Shown: positions 28,420 to 37,998 of the stretch, in pieces
Layout: each line of letters opens with the position of its first letter
How positions within the stretch are numbered: position 1 is the first letter of the stretch
Source of the DNA: Pseudohalioglobus sediminis
GTDB lineage: Bacteria; Pseudomonadota; Gammaproteobacteria; Pseudomonadales; Halieaceae
Assembly: GCF_008370495.1 (NCBI RefSeq)
Contig: NZ_VTUX01000001.1
Location: forward strand, 496,001-560,000
Direction of reading: 5' to 3'
DNA: 64,000 nucleotides
Notes under the pieces: generated by a model
What the model was told of the DNA's origin: nothing
Database searches by the model: none
The model's input: only the letters and a program-made list of their open reading frames with translations
Program-made: the position numbers and the translations under genes

Positions 28420-29652
28420 ATGCTCCAGACTGTGAAGGTCCCCACTACGGACCTCACCAAGGGAATGTTTGTCAGCGGGCTTGACCGGGACTGGTTGGGC
28501 ACTCCTTTCCTGACCCAGGGTTTCCTGCTGCAATCGGACTCCGACATAGAGCGTGTGCGCGACTATTGCGAGTACGTGTGGGTAGATATCCACAAGTGCG
28601 TCTATGTGAGCGCCAAACTCCAGCGCCGGGCCCAGGGCGAACGCCCGCGCGTGCCGCTGCCGGAAATTTTCAAGGGCCGCACGCTGCAGGTCTACTCGGA
28701 CCAGGCCGAGTGGAAAGAAGAGCACCCCCGCGCTACACGCGCCCTGAACAGCCTGCTGCATGACATCACCGATATCTTCGACAAGGCTGCCGAGAGCGGC
28801 AAACTCGACGCCATCCGCCTGAAAACCGCGGCCGACCCGATCGTCGGCAGTATCAGCCGCAACCCGGACGCCTGCCTGTGGCTCGGACGACTGAAACAAC
28901 ACGACGAATACAGCTACCAGCACTCACTCAGTGTGGCCATCTGGGCCGTTGCCCTGGGCCGCCAGATCGGCCTGCACAAACGGGACCTGCGCTCCCTGGC
29001 AACCGGGGCCATGCTCATGGATGTAGGCAAGTTGCTGGTCGACCCGGAATTGCTGCGTGCCAATCGTGCACTCACGGAAGAGGAAACCCGGGAGATGCGC
29101 CATCACGTTGCCCACGGCGTTCACCTGGTGAAAAAGAGCGGCATTATCAACCAGGACATACTCGACATGGTGGGCTTTCACCACGAGCGCCACGATGGCA
29201 GTGGCTATCCGCGCGGACTTAAAGGCGACCAGATTCCGCCGTTTGCGCGCATTGCCGGCATCGTCGACACCTACGACGCTGTCACCTCCAATCGTTCCTA
29301 TGCCACTGCGCGCGCGCCGGCAGATGCCATCAAGGTCCTGTACGAGCAACGTGACAAGCACTTCCAGGCCGAGTTGGTCGAAGCCTTCATTCAGGCCATC
29401 GGCATCTACCCGGCGGGTACTATCGTCGAACTGACATCAGGCGAAGTGGGTATCGTAGTGGCCGAAAGCCGTAAACGCCGGCTGCTGCCCAAGGTGATCC
29501 TGGTGCTGGACCGGAAAAAGAAGCCCTATCCACGCCCGAAAATCGTCGACCTGCAGGATACCCAGACGCCCTACCAGGATAAACCGATTTCCATTGCCCG
29601 CAGCCTTGAGCCAGGCGCCCACGACATCGATATCGCGCGCTACCAGTTCTAG
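28420..29652 (+). CDS. HD-GYP domain protein with DUF3391, catalytic HD degenerate
   Basis: 410 residues. N-terminal DUF3391 (about 1-130) beginning MLQTVKVPTTDLTKGMFVSG, then an HD-GYP phosphodiesterase-like domain (about 150-340). The GYP loop is intact (HHERHDGSGYPRGLKGDQIPP). The HD dyad that binds the metal reads Met200-Asp201 in GAMLMDVGKLLVDPE, so one metal ligand is missing. It may be a c-di-GMP binding or scaffold protein, or retain altered activity. ATG 28420 is preceded by GGCGGG; the frame upstream to 28372 lacks family similarity. Stands alone. Confidence 0.9.
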   Translation: MLQTVKVPTTDLTKGMFVSGLDRDWLGTPFLTQGFLLQSDSDIERVRDYCEYVWVDIHKCVYVSAKLQRRAQGERPRVPLPEIFKGRTLQVYSDQAEWKEEHPRATRALNSLLHDITDIFDKAAESGKLDAIRLKTAADPIVGSISRNPDACLWLGRLKQHDEYSYQHSLSVAIWAVALGRQIGLHKRDLRSLATGAMLMDVGKLLVDPELLRANRALTEEETREMRHHVAHGVHLVKKSGIINQDILDMVGFHHERHDGSGYPRGLKGDQIPPFARIAGIVDTYDAVTSNRSYATARAPADAIKVLYEQRDKHFQAELVEAFIQAIGIYPAGTIVELTSGEVGIVVAESRKRRLLPKVILVLDRKKKPYPRPKIVDLQDTQTPYQDKPISIARSLEPGAHDIDIARYQF

Positions 29653-29754
29653 CTCCCGCTACAATTTCGACACGCAACCATGTTATCCTCAGCCCACTGA
29701 ACACTCCCGTAAGCAACTAAATAACCTCAGGAAACCTGGCAGCGGAGCCCTTTC

Positions 29755-30858
29755 TTGCTAGCGCAAATCACACACACTTTGCTACTGGCGCTGTTGTTTG
29801 TCTGTACATTCTCGCCAGCCCAGGCTGAGGACGTCGCCTATACCCGGTTCACCGTGGACCTGGGTGAAATCGTCAACACAGATGATGGCCTGACCGTTTT
29901 GGCCAACGAACAGGGGCAGGTACTGCTGCGAGTGCCCGCCGCCAATCTCGAGCTCGATCCAAACCAGCGCGTGCGCTTTCGCTTCGGCGGACAACCGCCG
30001 GCAGAAATCTACCTGCTCTGGCAACCCGAGGGCGCCGGGCAACTGCTGCAGCACGGCTTCGTCAATTACGGCAACCCCACACCCTTCATCGAACTGAACA
30101 CGGTAGCGGGCTGGGAAGGCAGGGTTGAACATTTGCAGTTCGGGTTCCTGGTAGCGCCAAATGCCGAGGTCACGCTGCGCGATATTCGTATCAGTCTGCC
30201 CCGCTGGAGCGACAAATTATCTGATACGGTAGCCAGCTGGCTGGTCTTCCGCCCGTGGATTCCACGCGACATCAACGTCTACACCGGCACCCGCGACTTT
30301 AACGTGGGCCCCTTCCCCGCACCGGTAATTGCGGCGGGCATCGCGCTGCTCCTCGCCTGCTACCTGCTGCTGCGCCGTCGCCGGGCGCGGTGGACGGTGA
30401 TCGCACTGCTGGTTTTCTGCGGCTGGCTGGTGCTGGACGGCCTGTGGCAGTGGCGTCTCTGGCAGCAACTGGAAGTGACCCGGGATCGCTACGCGGGCGT
30501 GGACAGCGAGCGCAAGCCGCTGGTTTCAGAGGATGCGTTGATCGCCCGCTTCGCCGCACGCGCCGCTGAGCAGATCAACCGGGAAGACGCGCGCGTATTC
30601 ATCGCCAGCCTGTCCGACAGCGACGGCATGCGCGCCGCGTACTATATGTCGCCGTTGAATACCTACTGGAACCGGCGCGGCATTGAATTACCGGAGAAGC
30701 GCTACCTGCGGCAGGGTGATTATATTCTTGTCGTCGGCGGTTCCCGTCTGCTCTACAACCGCGGTCTGGGACTCGTTCGCCTGCCCAGCGGCGAAGACGT
30801 GGCTGTGCATGAGCGCCTGGTGGACAATGTCGGCCTGCTGCTGGAGGTGAAGGAATGA
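29755..30858 (+). CDS. Predicted envelope protein, unknown function
   Basis: 367 residues, family not recognised. Signal peptide ending near PAQAED, an N-terminal beta-rich periplasmic region (25-170) and two membrane segments (about 185-235). The C-terminal soluble domain contains FIASLSDSDGMRAAYYMSPLNTYWNRRG and GDYILVVGGSRLLYN. TTG start at 29755 with CGGAG eight bases before; no ATG start preserves the signal peptide. Its stop overlaps the start of the multi-spanning protein downstream (ATGA), and the two are likely partners in envelope glycan or polymer work. Confidence 0.75.
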   Translation: MLAQITHTLLLALLFVCTFSPAQAEDVAYTRFTVDLGEIVNTDDGLTVLANEQGQVLLRVPAANLELDPNQRVRFRFGGQPPAEIYLLWQPEGAGQLLQHGFVNYGNPTPFIELNTVAGWEGRVEHLQFGFLVAPNAEVTLRDIRISLPRWSDKLSDTVASWLVFRPWIPRDINVYTGTRDFNVGPFPAPVIAAGIALLLACYLLLRRRRARWTVIALLVFCGWLVLDGLWQWRLWQQLEVTRDRYAGVDSERKPLVSEDALIARFAARAAEQINREDARVFIASLSDSDGMRAAYYMSPLNTYWNRRGIELPEKRYLRQGDYILVVGGSRLLYNRGLGLVRLPSGEDVAVHERLVDNVGLLLEVKE

Positions 30859-32261
30859 TCACACTGCAGCTATTGCTGGCACTGCTACTGACCGTCGCGC
30901 CGGCGTGGATCTGGCTACATCGACTGGTGCCCCTGGAGACTCCCGCCCGCAACTGGCTGCTGGCCGGTTACAGTGCCGCGCTCGGTATGCTGGCCACCAC
31001 CCTGATCATGCGCCTGCTCAGCGTTATCGGCCTGCCCTTCTCGCTGTACAGTATCGGCGCAGTTGCGCTACTGCTGTGTGCCGCGGGGCTCTTAGCACCA
31101 GCCAGTTGGCGATCCGGGCCCGCCATTGTACAACCGCGAGCGGAACTGCCCCTGTCCCGCTGGCAATACCTCTTCATAGGCCTGTGCCTGGCACTGCTGG
31201 CGGCACGGCTGCTGAGCCTCGGTCTGGAACTCGGTACACGCCCGGTTACCTCCTGGGATGCCAAGCAGCACTGGACCAAGCAAGCCCGGGTGTTCTTTGA
31301 GCTGGGCGCCGTGGCGCCCTATGTCAGCCTGCAGCAGTGGCTGGAGCTGGGCGGCAGCGGCGTCTACACCAACATGCACCCCGACTACCCCATCGCCACG
31401 CCACTCCTGCAGGCGTGGACAGCAACAGCCTTAGGCAGCTGGCATGAGAGCCTGGTTAACCTGCCCTGGCTGGTGATCTGGGCGGCCACCGGCCTGGTCT
31501 TCTACAGCCAGGCGAGACTTGCCGGCGCGAGCGCGGCTGTGGCCATCGGCGCAACCTACATGGTGCTGTCGATGCCCTACCTGAACATTCACATTGCCCT
31601 GGCCGGTTACGCCGATGCACTGATGGCATGTTGCTATCTGGGCGCGGTTGCCGCGCTCTATAACTGGAGCCAGCAGCGTTCCGCCTTCCAGTTGTTGCTG
31701 GCGCTGCTCTGTGGTGCTGGTTGCATGCTGATCAAGAACGAGGGCTTTTACTGGTTCCTGACGCTGTTCCCGGGCATCCTGCTGGTACTGGTTGGCATAC
31801 GCCGGGGCCTGATGGTACTGGCCGTGTTGGCACTACTGCTGGTGCTGGCAATCTGGCTGATGCCCGCAGACCTGGAAATTGCCGGACACTCGCTGGCAGA
31901 GACCCGGATTCGCTATCGCCCCGACAGCTGGCTGTCGATCTACCTCAGTTTCCTGGTGCATGCTAACTGGCATGTGCTGGCCTATATCGCACTCGCCGCC
32001 CTGGCCGCCGTGCCGCTATTTGCACGCGCTGCGCTGCCAGTGGCTGCAGTCGTCGTATCGGCACTGCTGCTCTACCTGGCGCTCTACCTGTTTACCAAGA
32101 ACGCGGTAGGTGCCGTGCAATTCACTTCGCTCAACCGCGTCGCCCTGCAATTGATGCCGGCCTTGGGCTTCTTCAGCCTGGCCGTGTTCACCCTGCTGGC
32201 CAACCGCACCCAGGGTAGCGCCAAGGCAAACGGCGCCGCATCCCCTGCCGCTGCAGGCTAA
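30855..32261 (+). CDS. Multi-spanning membrane protein, GT-C glycosyltransferase-like
   Basis: 468 residues with about a dozen membrane segments. A first periplasmic loop holds an acidic motif, PVTSWDAKQHWTKQARVFFE near residue 130, followed by MHPDYPIATPLLQAW. This resembles the Asp-containing loop of GT-C enzymes (ArnT/PMT type) that use polyprenyl-phosphate sugars. The assignment rests on topology and this loop only. Co-translated with the preceding envelope protein. Confidence 0.65.
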   Translation: MITLQLLLALLLTVAPAWIWLHRLVPLETPARNWLLAGYSAALGMLATTLIMRLLSVIGLPFSLYSIGAVALLLCAAGLLAPASWRSGPAIVQPRAELPLSRWQYLFIGLCLALLAARLLSLGLELGTRPVTSWDAKQHWTKQARVFFELGAVAPYVSLQQWLELGGSGVYTNMHPDYPIATPLLQAWTATALGSWHESLVNLPWLVIWAATGLVFYSQARLAGASAAVAIGATYMVLSMPYLNIHIALAGYADALMACCYLGAVAALYNWSQQRSAFQLLLALLCGAGCMLIKNEGFYWFLTLFPGILLVLVGIRRGLMVLAVLALLLVLAIWLMPADLEIAGHSLAETRIRYRPDSWLSIYLSFLVHANWHVLAYIALAALAAVPLFARAALPVAAVVVSALLLYLALYLFTKNAVGAVQFTSLNRVALQLMPALGFFSLAVFTLLANRTQGSAKANGAASPAAAG

Positions 32262-32328
32262 ATATAATCCTTTTATGCAAGGGGCATTTCCCCTACCCTA
32301 GACGCGGGATAGCAACGGAGATCTGTCT

Positions 32329-33633
32329 ATGACCCTGCGATTTGTTCGCCAGCGCGTGCAGGCGCGATTCAACGCCACCCCGCTTCCCGCGGATCTCGAT
32401 GAAATTACCCGGGTAGATGAGCGCAACGAGGTCTCGCCAGAGCTGGCCGAGCTGTCGCAACGGGAAGTTGACGCCATCTGGCAGGATGCCGTCAAACTGT
32501 ATCGCAAGGGCATGCACCCCATGTTCAGCCTGTGTGTGCGGCGTCGCGGCCAGATCGTCCTCAATCGCAGCATCGGTTATCAAAGCGGCGATGCCAGCAG
32601 CAAAGACGCGGTGGTGGGCGACCTGAATACACCGATCTGCCTGTTCTCTGCCTCCAAGGCCGTCAGCGCAATGTTGGTGCACCTGTTGGCAGAGCAGGGA
32701 AAAATTCACCTGCTGGACCCGGTCAGCTATTACATCCCGGAGTTTGCGGCCAACGGCAAGGGCTATATCACCATCTACCAGTTGCTGGCGCACCGCGCCG
32801 GTGTGCCGGGCCTCGGTGAAGAGGTAGACACATCACTGCTGTTTGATCGCGAGGCCGCCGTTGCAGCGATCTGCGCCGCGGACCCCATTGACCACCTCGG
32901 GCGTACCTCGGCCTACCACGCCATCACCGGCGGTTTTATCATCGATGAACTGATTCGTCGCACCACCGGCCTGACGGCGCAGCAATATCTCGACCGGTAT
33001 ATTCGCAAGCCGATGGGCATGCGGTACTTCCGCTACGGACTGACCAAACGGGATATGCCCAGGGCCGCGGAAAATCGCTTTACCGGCCTGCCGCTGGGCC
33101 CATTGGCGCCGGTGCTCAAGAATGCCCTGGGCCTGGATTACAATGAGGTTATTCCGCTGACCAACACCGAGCAATTCATGCAGGCGGTACTGCCGGCCGG
33201 CAATATTTACGCCACCGCAGAAGAGTCCAGCCGCTTCTTCCAGATGCTGCTCGACTACGGCCGCTGGCAGGGTCAGCAGATCATGCAGCCGCTGACCGTG
33301 CACCGCGCCATACAGGAGGCGGGCAAGGCGGAAATTGACGCGTCATTGAAAGTGCCCATGCGCTACAGCCCCGGATTCATGCTGGGCGGCAGCCCGGCGG
33401 GCATCTACGGCAAAGACAGTCACTACGCCTACGGGCACCTGGGTCTGTCCAATGTATTTTGCTGGGCAGACCCGCAGCGCGATATTTCCGTGGCCATTCT
33501 GAACAGTGGCAAACCGGTGCTGGGCAGCCATATGGCAGCCCTGCCCCGCCTGCTGTTCAGCATCGCCAGACACTGTCCGATCGTGCGCGACATGCGCGAG
33601 GATTCCCTGGACTTCCTGAACGCCCCCGCCTAA
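32329..33633 (+). CDS. Beta-lactamase-fold serine hydrolase (class C/EstB-like)
   Basis: 434 residues without a clear signal peptide, so probably cytoplasmic. SXXK motif in LFSASKAVSAML near residue 107, the second (Y-x-x) motif in TSAYHAITGGFIIDELI near 200, and a third motif HLGLSNVFCWADP near 370. These fit family VIII esterases and related hydrolases rather than true beta-lactamases. Ribosome site CGGAG, with a small AGGGG/CCCCT hairpin just upstream (32280-32294). It converges with padR, overlapping by four bases. Confidence 0.88.
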   Translation: MTLRFVRQRVQARFNATPLPADLDEITRVDERNEVSPELAELSQREVDAIWQDAVKLYRKGMHPMFSLCVRRRGQIVLNRSIGYQSGDASSKDAVVGDLNTPICLFSASKAVSAMLVHLLAEQGKIHLLDPVSYYIPEFAANGKGYITIYQLLAHRAGVPGLGEEVDTSLLFDREAAVAAICAADPIDHLGRTSAYHAITGGFIIDELIRRTTGLTAQQYLDRYIRKPMGMRYFRYGLTKRDMPRAAENRFTGLPLGPLAPVLKNALGLDYNEVIPLTNTEQFMQAVLPAGNIYATAEESSRFFQMLLDYGRWQGQQIMQPLTVHRAIQEAGKAEIDASLKVPMRYSPGFMLGGSPAGIYGKDSHYAYGHLGLSNVFCWADPQRDISVAILNSGKPVLGSHMAALPRLLFSIARHCPIVRDMREDSLDFLNAPA

Positions 33634-34166
33634 ACCGTCGCCAGCAGCTCCAGGGCCTGGTCACACCAGGCAAGGAACTGCTCGCCCTGGTGTATGCCTG
33701 ATTCCAGCGCCAGGTACACGCCCTTGTGGCGCACTGGCAAAGCCGCCGGATCGGCGTAGTGGCGCCGGCGGATGGTCTCGTAAAGGTACAGGCGCTGCAT
33801 CACTTCCTCTCGCCTCTGGGTGATCTCGCCAATCAGGTGCTCGGCATTTTCCTCGCTCAGGTTGTACAGCTTCAGCAGCAACTCGTCCTTGGTGGGCTGC
33901 ACCCGGGTGGGGCCGTATACCCAGTCCGCCAACGCTTTCCTGCCGGCGAGGGTAAGGCCGTAGAGTATCTTGTTGGGTTTGCCTGTCTGGTTAACTTCCC
34001 GCTTGTTGAGCCAGCCTTTCTGCGACAGCTTGCGCAGTTCCTGGTAAATCTGCTGGTGCGATGCCTGCCAGAAAAAGCCCATGGACTTCTCGAAGTCGCG
34101 GGCTAATTCCGACCCGGAGAGGTCGGCATCCAGCAGAGAGGTCATGATTGCCTGGGCCAGAGCCAT
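33630..34166 (-). CDS. PadR-family transcriptional regulator
   Basis: 178 residues. N-terminal winged helix: MALAQAIMTSLLDADLSGSELARDFEKS, then HQQIYQELRKLSQKGWLNKREV and NKILYGLTLAGRKALADW. A C-terminal helical dimerisation domain carries the effector pocket. Such repressors commonly respond to aromatic acids or drugs. No obvious partner gene: it converges with the serine hydrolase and is separated from fadH by 310 bp containing a repeat. Confidence 0.9.
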   Translation of the reverse strand: MALAQAIMTSLLDADLSGSELARDFEKSMGFFWQASHQQIYQELRKLSQKGWLNKREVNQTGKPNKILYGLTLAGRKALADWVYGPTRVQPTKDELLLKLYNLSEENAEHLIGEITQRREEVMQRLYLYETIRRRHYADPAALPVRHKGVYLALESGIHQGEQFLAWCDQALELLATV

Positions 34167-34348
34167 GATTCAATACACACTTATTTTGCATGGGGATTAG
34201 CTAACAGCATAGTCGCTTTGGCGAAGCATGCAAAAAATTGCAGCAGCTTCTCCCCAGAAGCCCCCACCCCGTCACTACCAGAATATGCTGTCGCGTCGCT
34301 GACGATCCGGCCTGGCACCGGGGAGCCGACCGGGGCCGGCGTGGCCTC

Positions 34349-34396
34349 GGGGTATCTGCTGAGTGAGTGCGCTTTCCGATCGAAGGGGATATCCCG
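34349..34396 (-). repeat. Dispersed 48-nt hairpin repeat, copy A
   Basis: Read on the minus strand this 48-base stretch matches 45765-45812 at 44 of 48 positions. The ends form an inverted repeat (CGGGATATC with GATACCCCG, one mismatch), and the loop holds TTCGATCG and CACTCACTCAGC. It lies in the 310-bp gap between padR and fadH (34167-34476), which holds no supported gene. Confidence 0.75.
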
Positions 34397-34476
34397 ACGG
34401 CGCGGCGGCCGGCCAGCACGCAAATATCCTGTCTTTGGCGGCCACGGAGACACGTCGGGGCATGGCGGCGAACCAA

Positions 34477-36513
<2,037 letters not shown>

Positions 36514-36557
36514 CTAGACGGCGTCAAGTTACTTTCAGATTACTTTAGCGAGGGATT

Positions 36558-36586
36558 TTGACACTGTCAAGATTGCGCGGTAAATT
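36558..36586 (+). promoter_or_regulatory. tetR promoter with overlapping palindromic operator
   Basis: TTGACA (36558-36563), a 17-base spacer and TAAATT (36581-36586) make a near-consensus sigma-70 promoter. The -35 is half of the palindrome TTGACA-C-TGTCAA (36558-36570), a likely operator for autoregulation and perhaps for the divergent fadH. The ATG starts seven bases past the -10, so a leaderless mRNA is predicted. Confidence 0.6.
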
Positions 36587-36592
36587 GCACCC

Positions 36593-37192
36593 ATGGCAGA
36601 AAAATCCACCTATCACCACGGCGACCTGCGACGCACCCTGCTGGACCAGGCCGCGGGCCTGCTGCGGGAAGAAGGCGAGAAAGGACTGTCCATGCGCGCC
36701 CTGGCGGCGCGGGCGGGTGTTTCACGCACGGCGCCCTATCATCACTTCGCAGATAAACAGCAATTGCTTTGCGCCATCGCCGAGGAAGGTTTTCGGCGCT
36801 TTGTCGGCGTCTTGCGCATCGAAAGTGCGGCCTTGTCGGAACAGCGCTTGCAGCAGTTCGTGCGCAACTACCTGGAATTCGCCGTGAACAACGCTGAGTA
36901 TTATGACCTGATGTTCGGCAGCCAGTTGTGGAAATCCGGGCACATCAGCAGCGCGCTGCAGGATGAGGCCCACAGTTCGTTTCGGTTCTACGTGGCCCAG
37001 GTGCGCGCGTGGCAGGACCAGCAGCGCATCAGCCCGACGCTGGATGCCCTGCGTTATGCCCAGGTGACCTGGAGTACCCTGCATGGCATGTGCCGGCTGC
37101 TGATAGACGGCATCTATCTCGACACCGCCACCATGGGCCCCATGTGCGATCAGGCGGGAAGCATGTTCTGGCGCGAGCTGCAGGTGCCATGA
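36593..37192 (+). CDS. TetR/AcrR-family transcriptional regulator
   Basis: 199 residues. N-terminal helix-turn-helix (about 10-55): HHGDLRRTLLDQAAGLLREEG, LSMRALAARAGVSRTAPYHHFADKQQLLCAIAEEGF. A C-terminal ligand-binding domain follows (WHG-type, AQVTWSTLHGMCRLLIDG). It probably represses itself and the divergent FadH-type gene, with an acyl-CoA or enone-like ligand as an unproven possibility. Stop overlaps the next gene (ATGA). Confidence 0.92.
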   Translation: MAEKSTYHHGDLRRTLLDQAAGLLREEGEKGLSMRALAARAGVSRTAPYHHFADKQQLLCAIAEEGFRRFVGVLRIESAALSEQRLQQFVRNYLEFAVNNAEYYDLMFGSQLWKSGHISSALQDEAHSSFRFYVAQVRAWQDQQRISPTLDALRYAQVTWSTLHGMCRLLIDGIYLDTATMGPMCDQAGSMFWRELQVP

Positions 37193-37965
37193 CAACTCCC
37201 CGCGGTGGGCTGCGCGTAGCGCTACTGCTGTTGCTGACCAGCCTCCTGGCCAGCGGCTGTGCGCTGCCCCAGCAACGCCTCTCAGCGGACGCAATCCGCG
37301 CCGCCGAACAAGCCATCGAGCGCCCACGCACCATTGCTTTGCTGGGTGGCACCGGCCTGGCCGGCAGCTACCTGCTGCGCGAGGCACTGGCGCGAGGCTA
37401 CCCGCTGCGGGTGCTGTCACGCTCCCCGCAAAAACTGGCCTACCTCGGTGACCGGGTGACGGTGATAGAGGGCGATGCACGTGACCCTGCGGTGCTGGAC
37501 TCACTGTTGCAAGGTGCCGATGCCGTAATCAGCGCCATCGGGCCGGTACCCGCCGACGGCGCGGCGGCGAAAGGTATCAGCTCCGCCGTGACCGGCAAAC
37601 TCATAACGGCAATGCAGCGACACGGCCTTACCCGCTACCTGGTGGTGTCCGGGGCGGGCGTCGCGGCCCCCGGCGATGATCGTAATGCCACCGGCTGGTG
37701 GATGCGGCAGCTGGTGAAAATCCGCTACCCGGAAATACTCCGTGACAAACAGGCGGAATACCAGTTGCTCGCAGACAGTGACCTGCAGTGGACGGTGGTG
37801 CGCTGCCCACTCATCGAGTCGGGCCCCTATGTACAGCCGGCGATAGTGTCACTGGCGACGCCGGCCACATTCCGGCTGCGGGCGGCCGAGCTGGCCGAAT
37901 TCGTGCTGGAGCAACTGGAAACAGCGGACTACCACCGTCGCGCGCCTTTCGTTTACAGCCGGTGA
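37189..37965 (+). CDS. NAD(P)-binding SDR/NmrA-like protein with lipoprotein signal
   Basis: 258 residues. A hydrophobic N-terminus with LLASGC (lipobox-like, cysteine at about residue 24) is followed by the Rossmann motif IALLGGTGLAGSYLLREAL near residue 48. The rest resembles atypical SDR/NmrA proteins (SAIGPVPADG, YLVVSGAGVAAPGD, WTVVRCPLIESGPY). A nucleotide-binding oxidoreductase with a lipidation signal is unusual because periplasmic NAD(P) is scarce. ATG 37189 overlaps the TetR stop; the two are co-transcribed. Role unknown. Confidence 0.82.
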   Translation: MTTPRGGLRVALLLLLTSLLASGCALPQQRLSADAIRAAEQAIERPRTIALLGGTGLAGSYLLREALARGYPLRVLSRSPQKLAYLGDRVTVIEGDARDPAVLDSLLQGADAVISAIGPVPADGAAAKGISSAVTGKLITAMQRHGLTRYLVVSGAGVAAPGDDRNATGWWMRQLVKIRYPEILRDKQAEYQLLADSDLQWTVVRCPLIESGPYVQPAIVSLATPATFRLRAAELAEFVLEQLETADYHRRAPFVYSR

Positions 37966-37998
37966 CTGGCGCGGCCCGCTATCTGTTGGCCCGCAATT

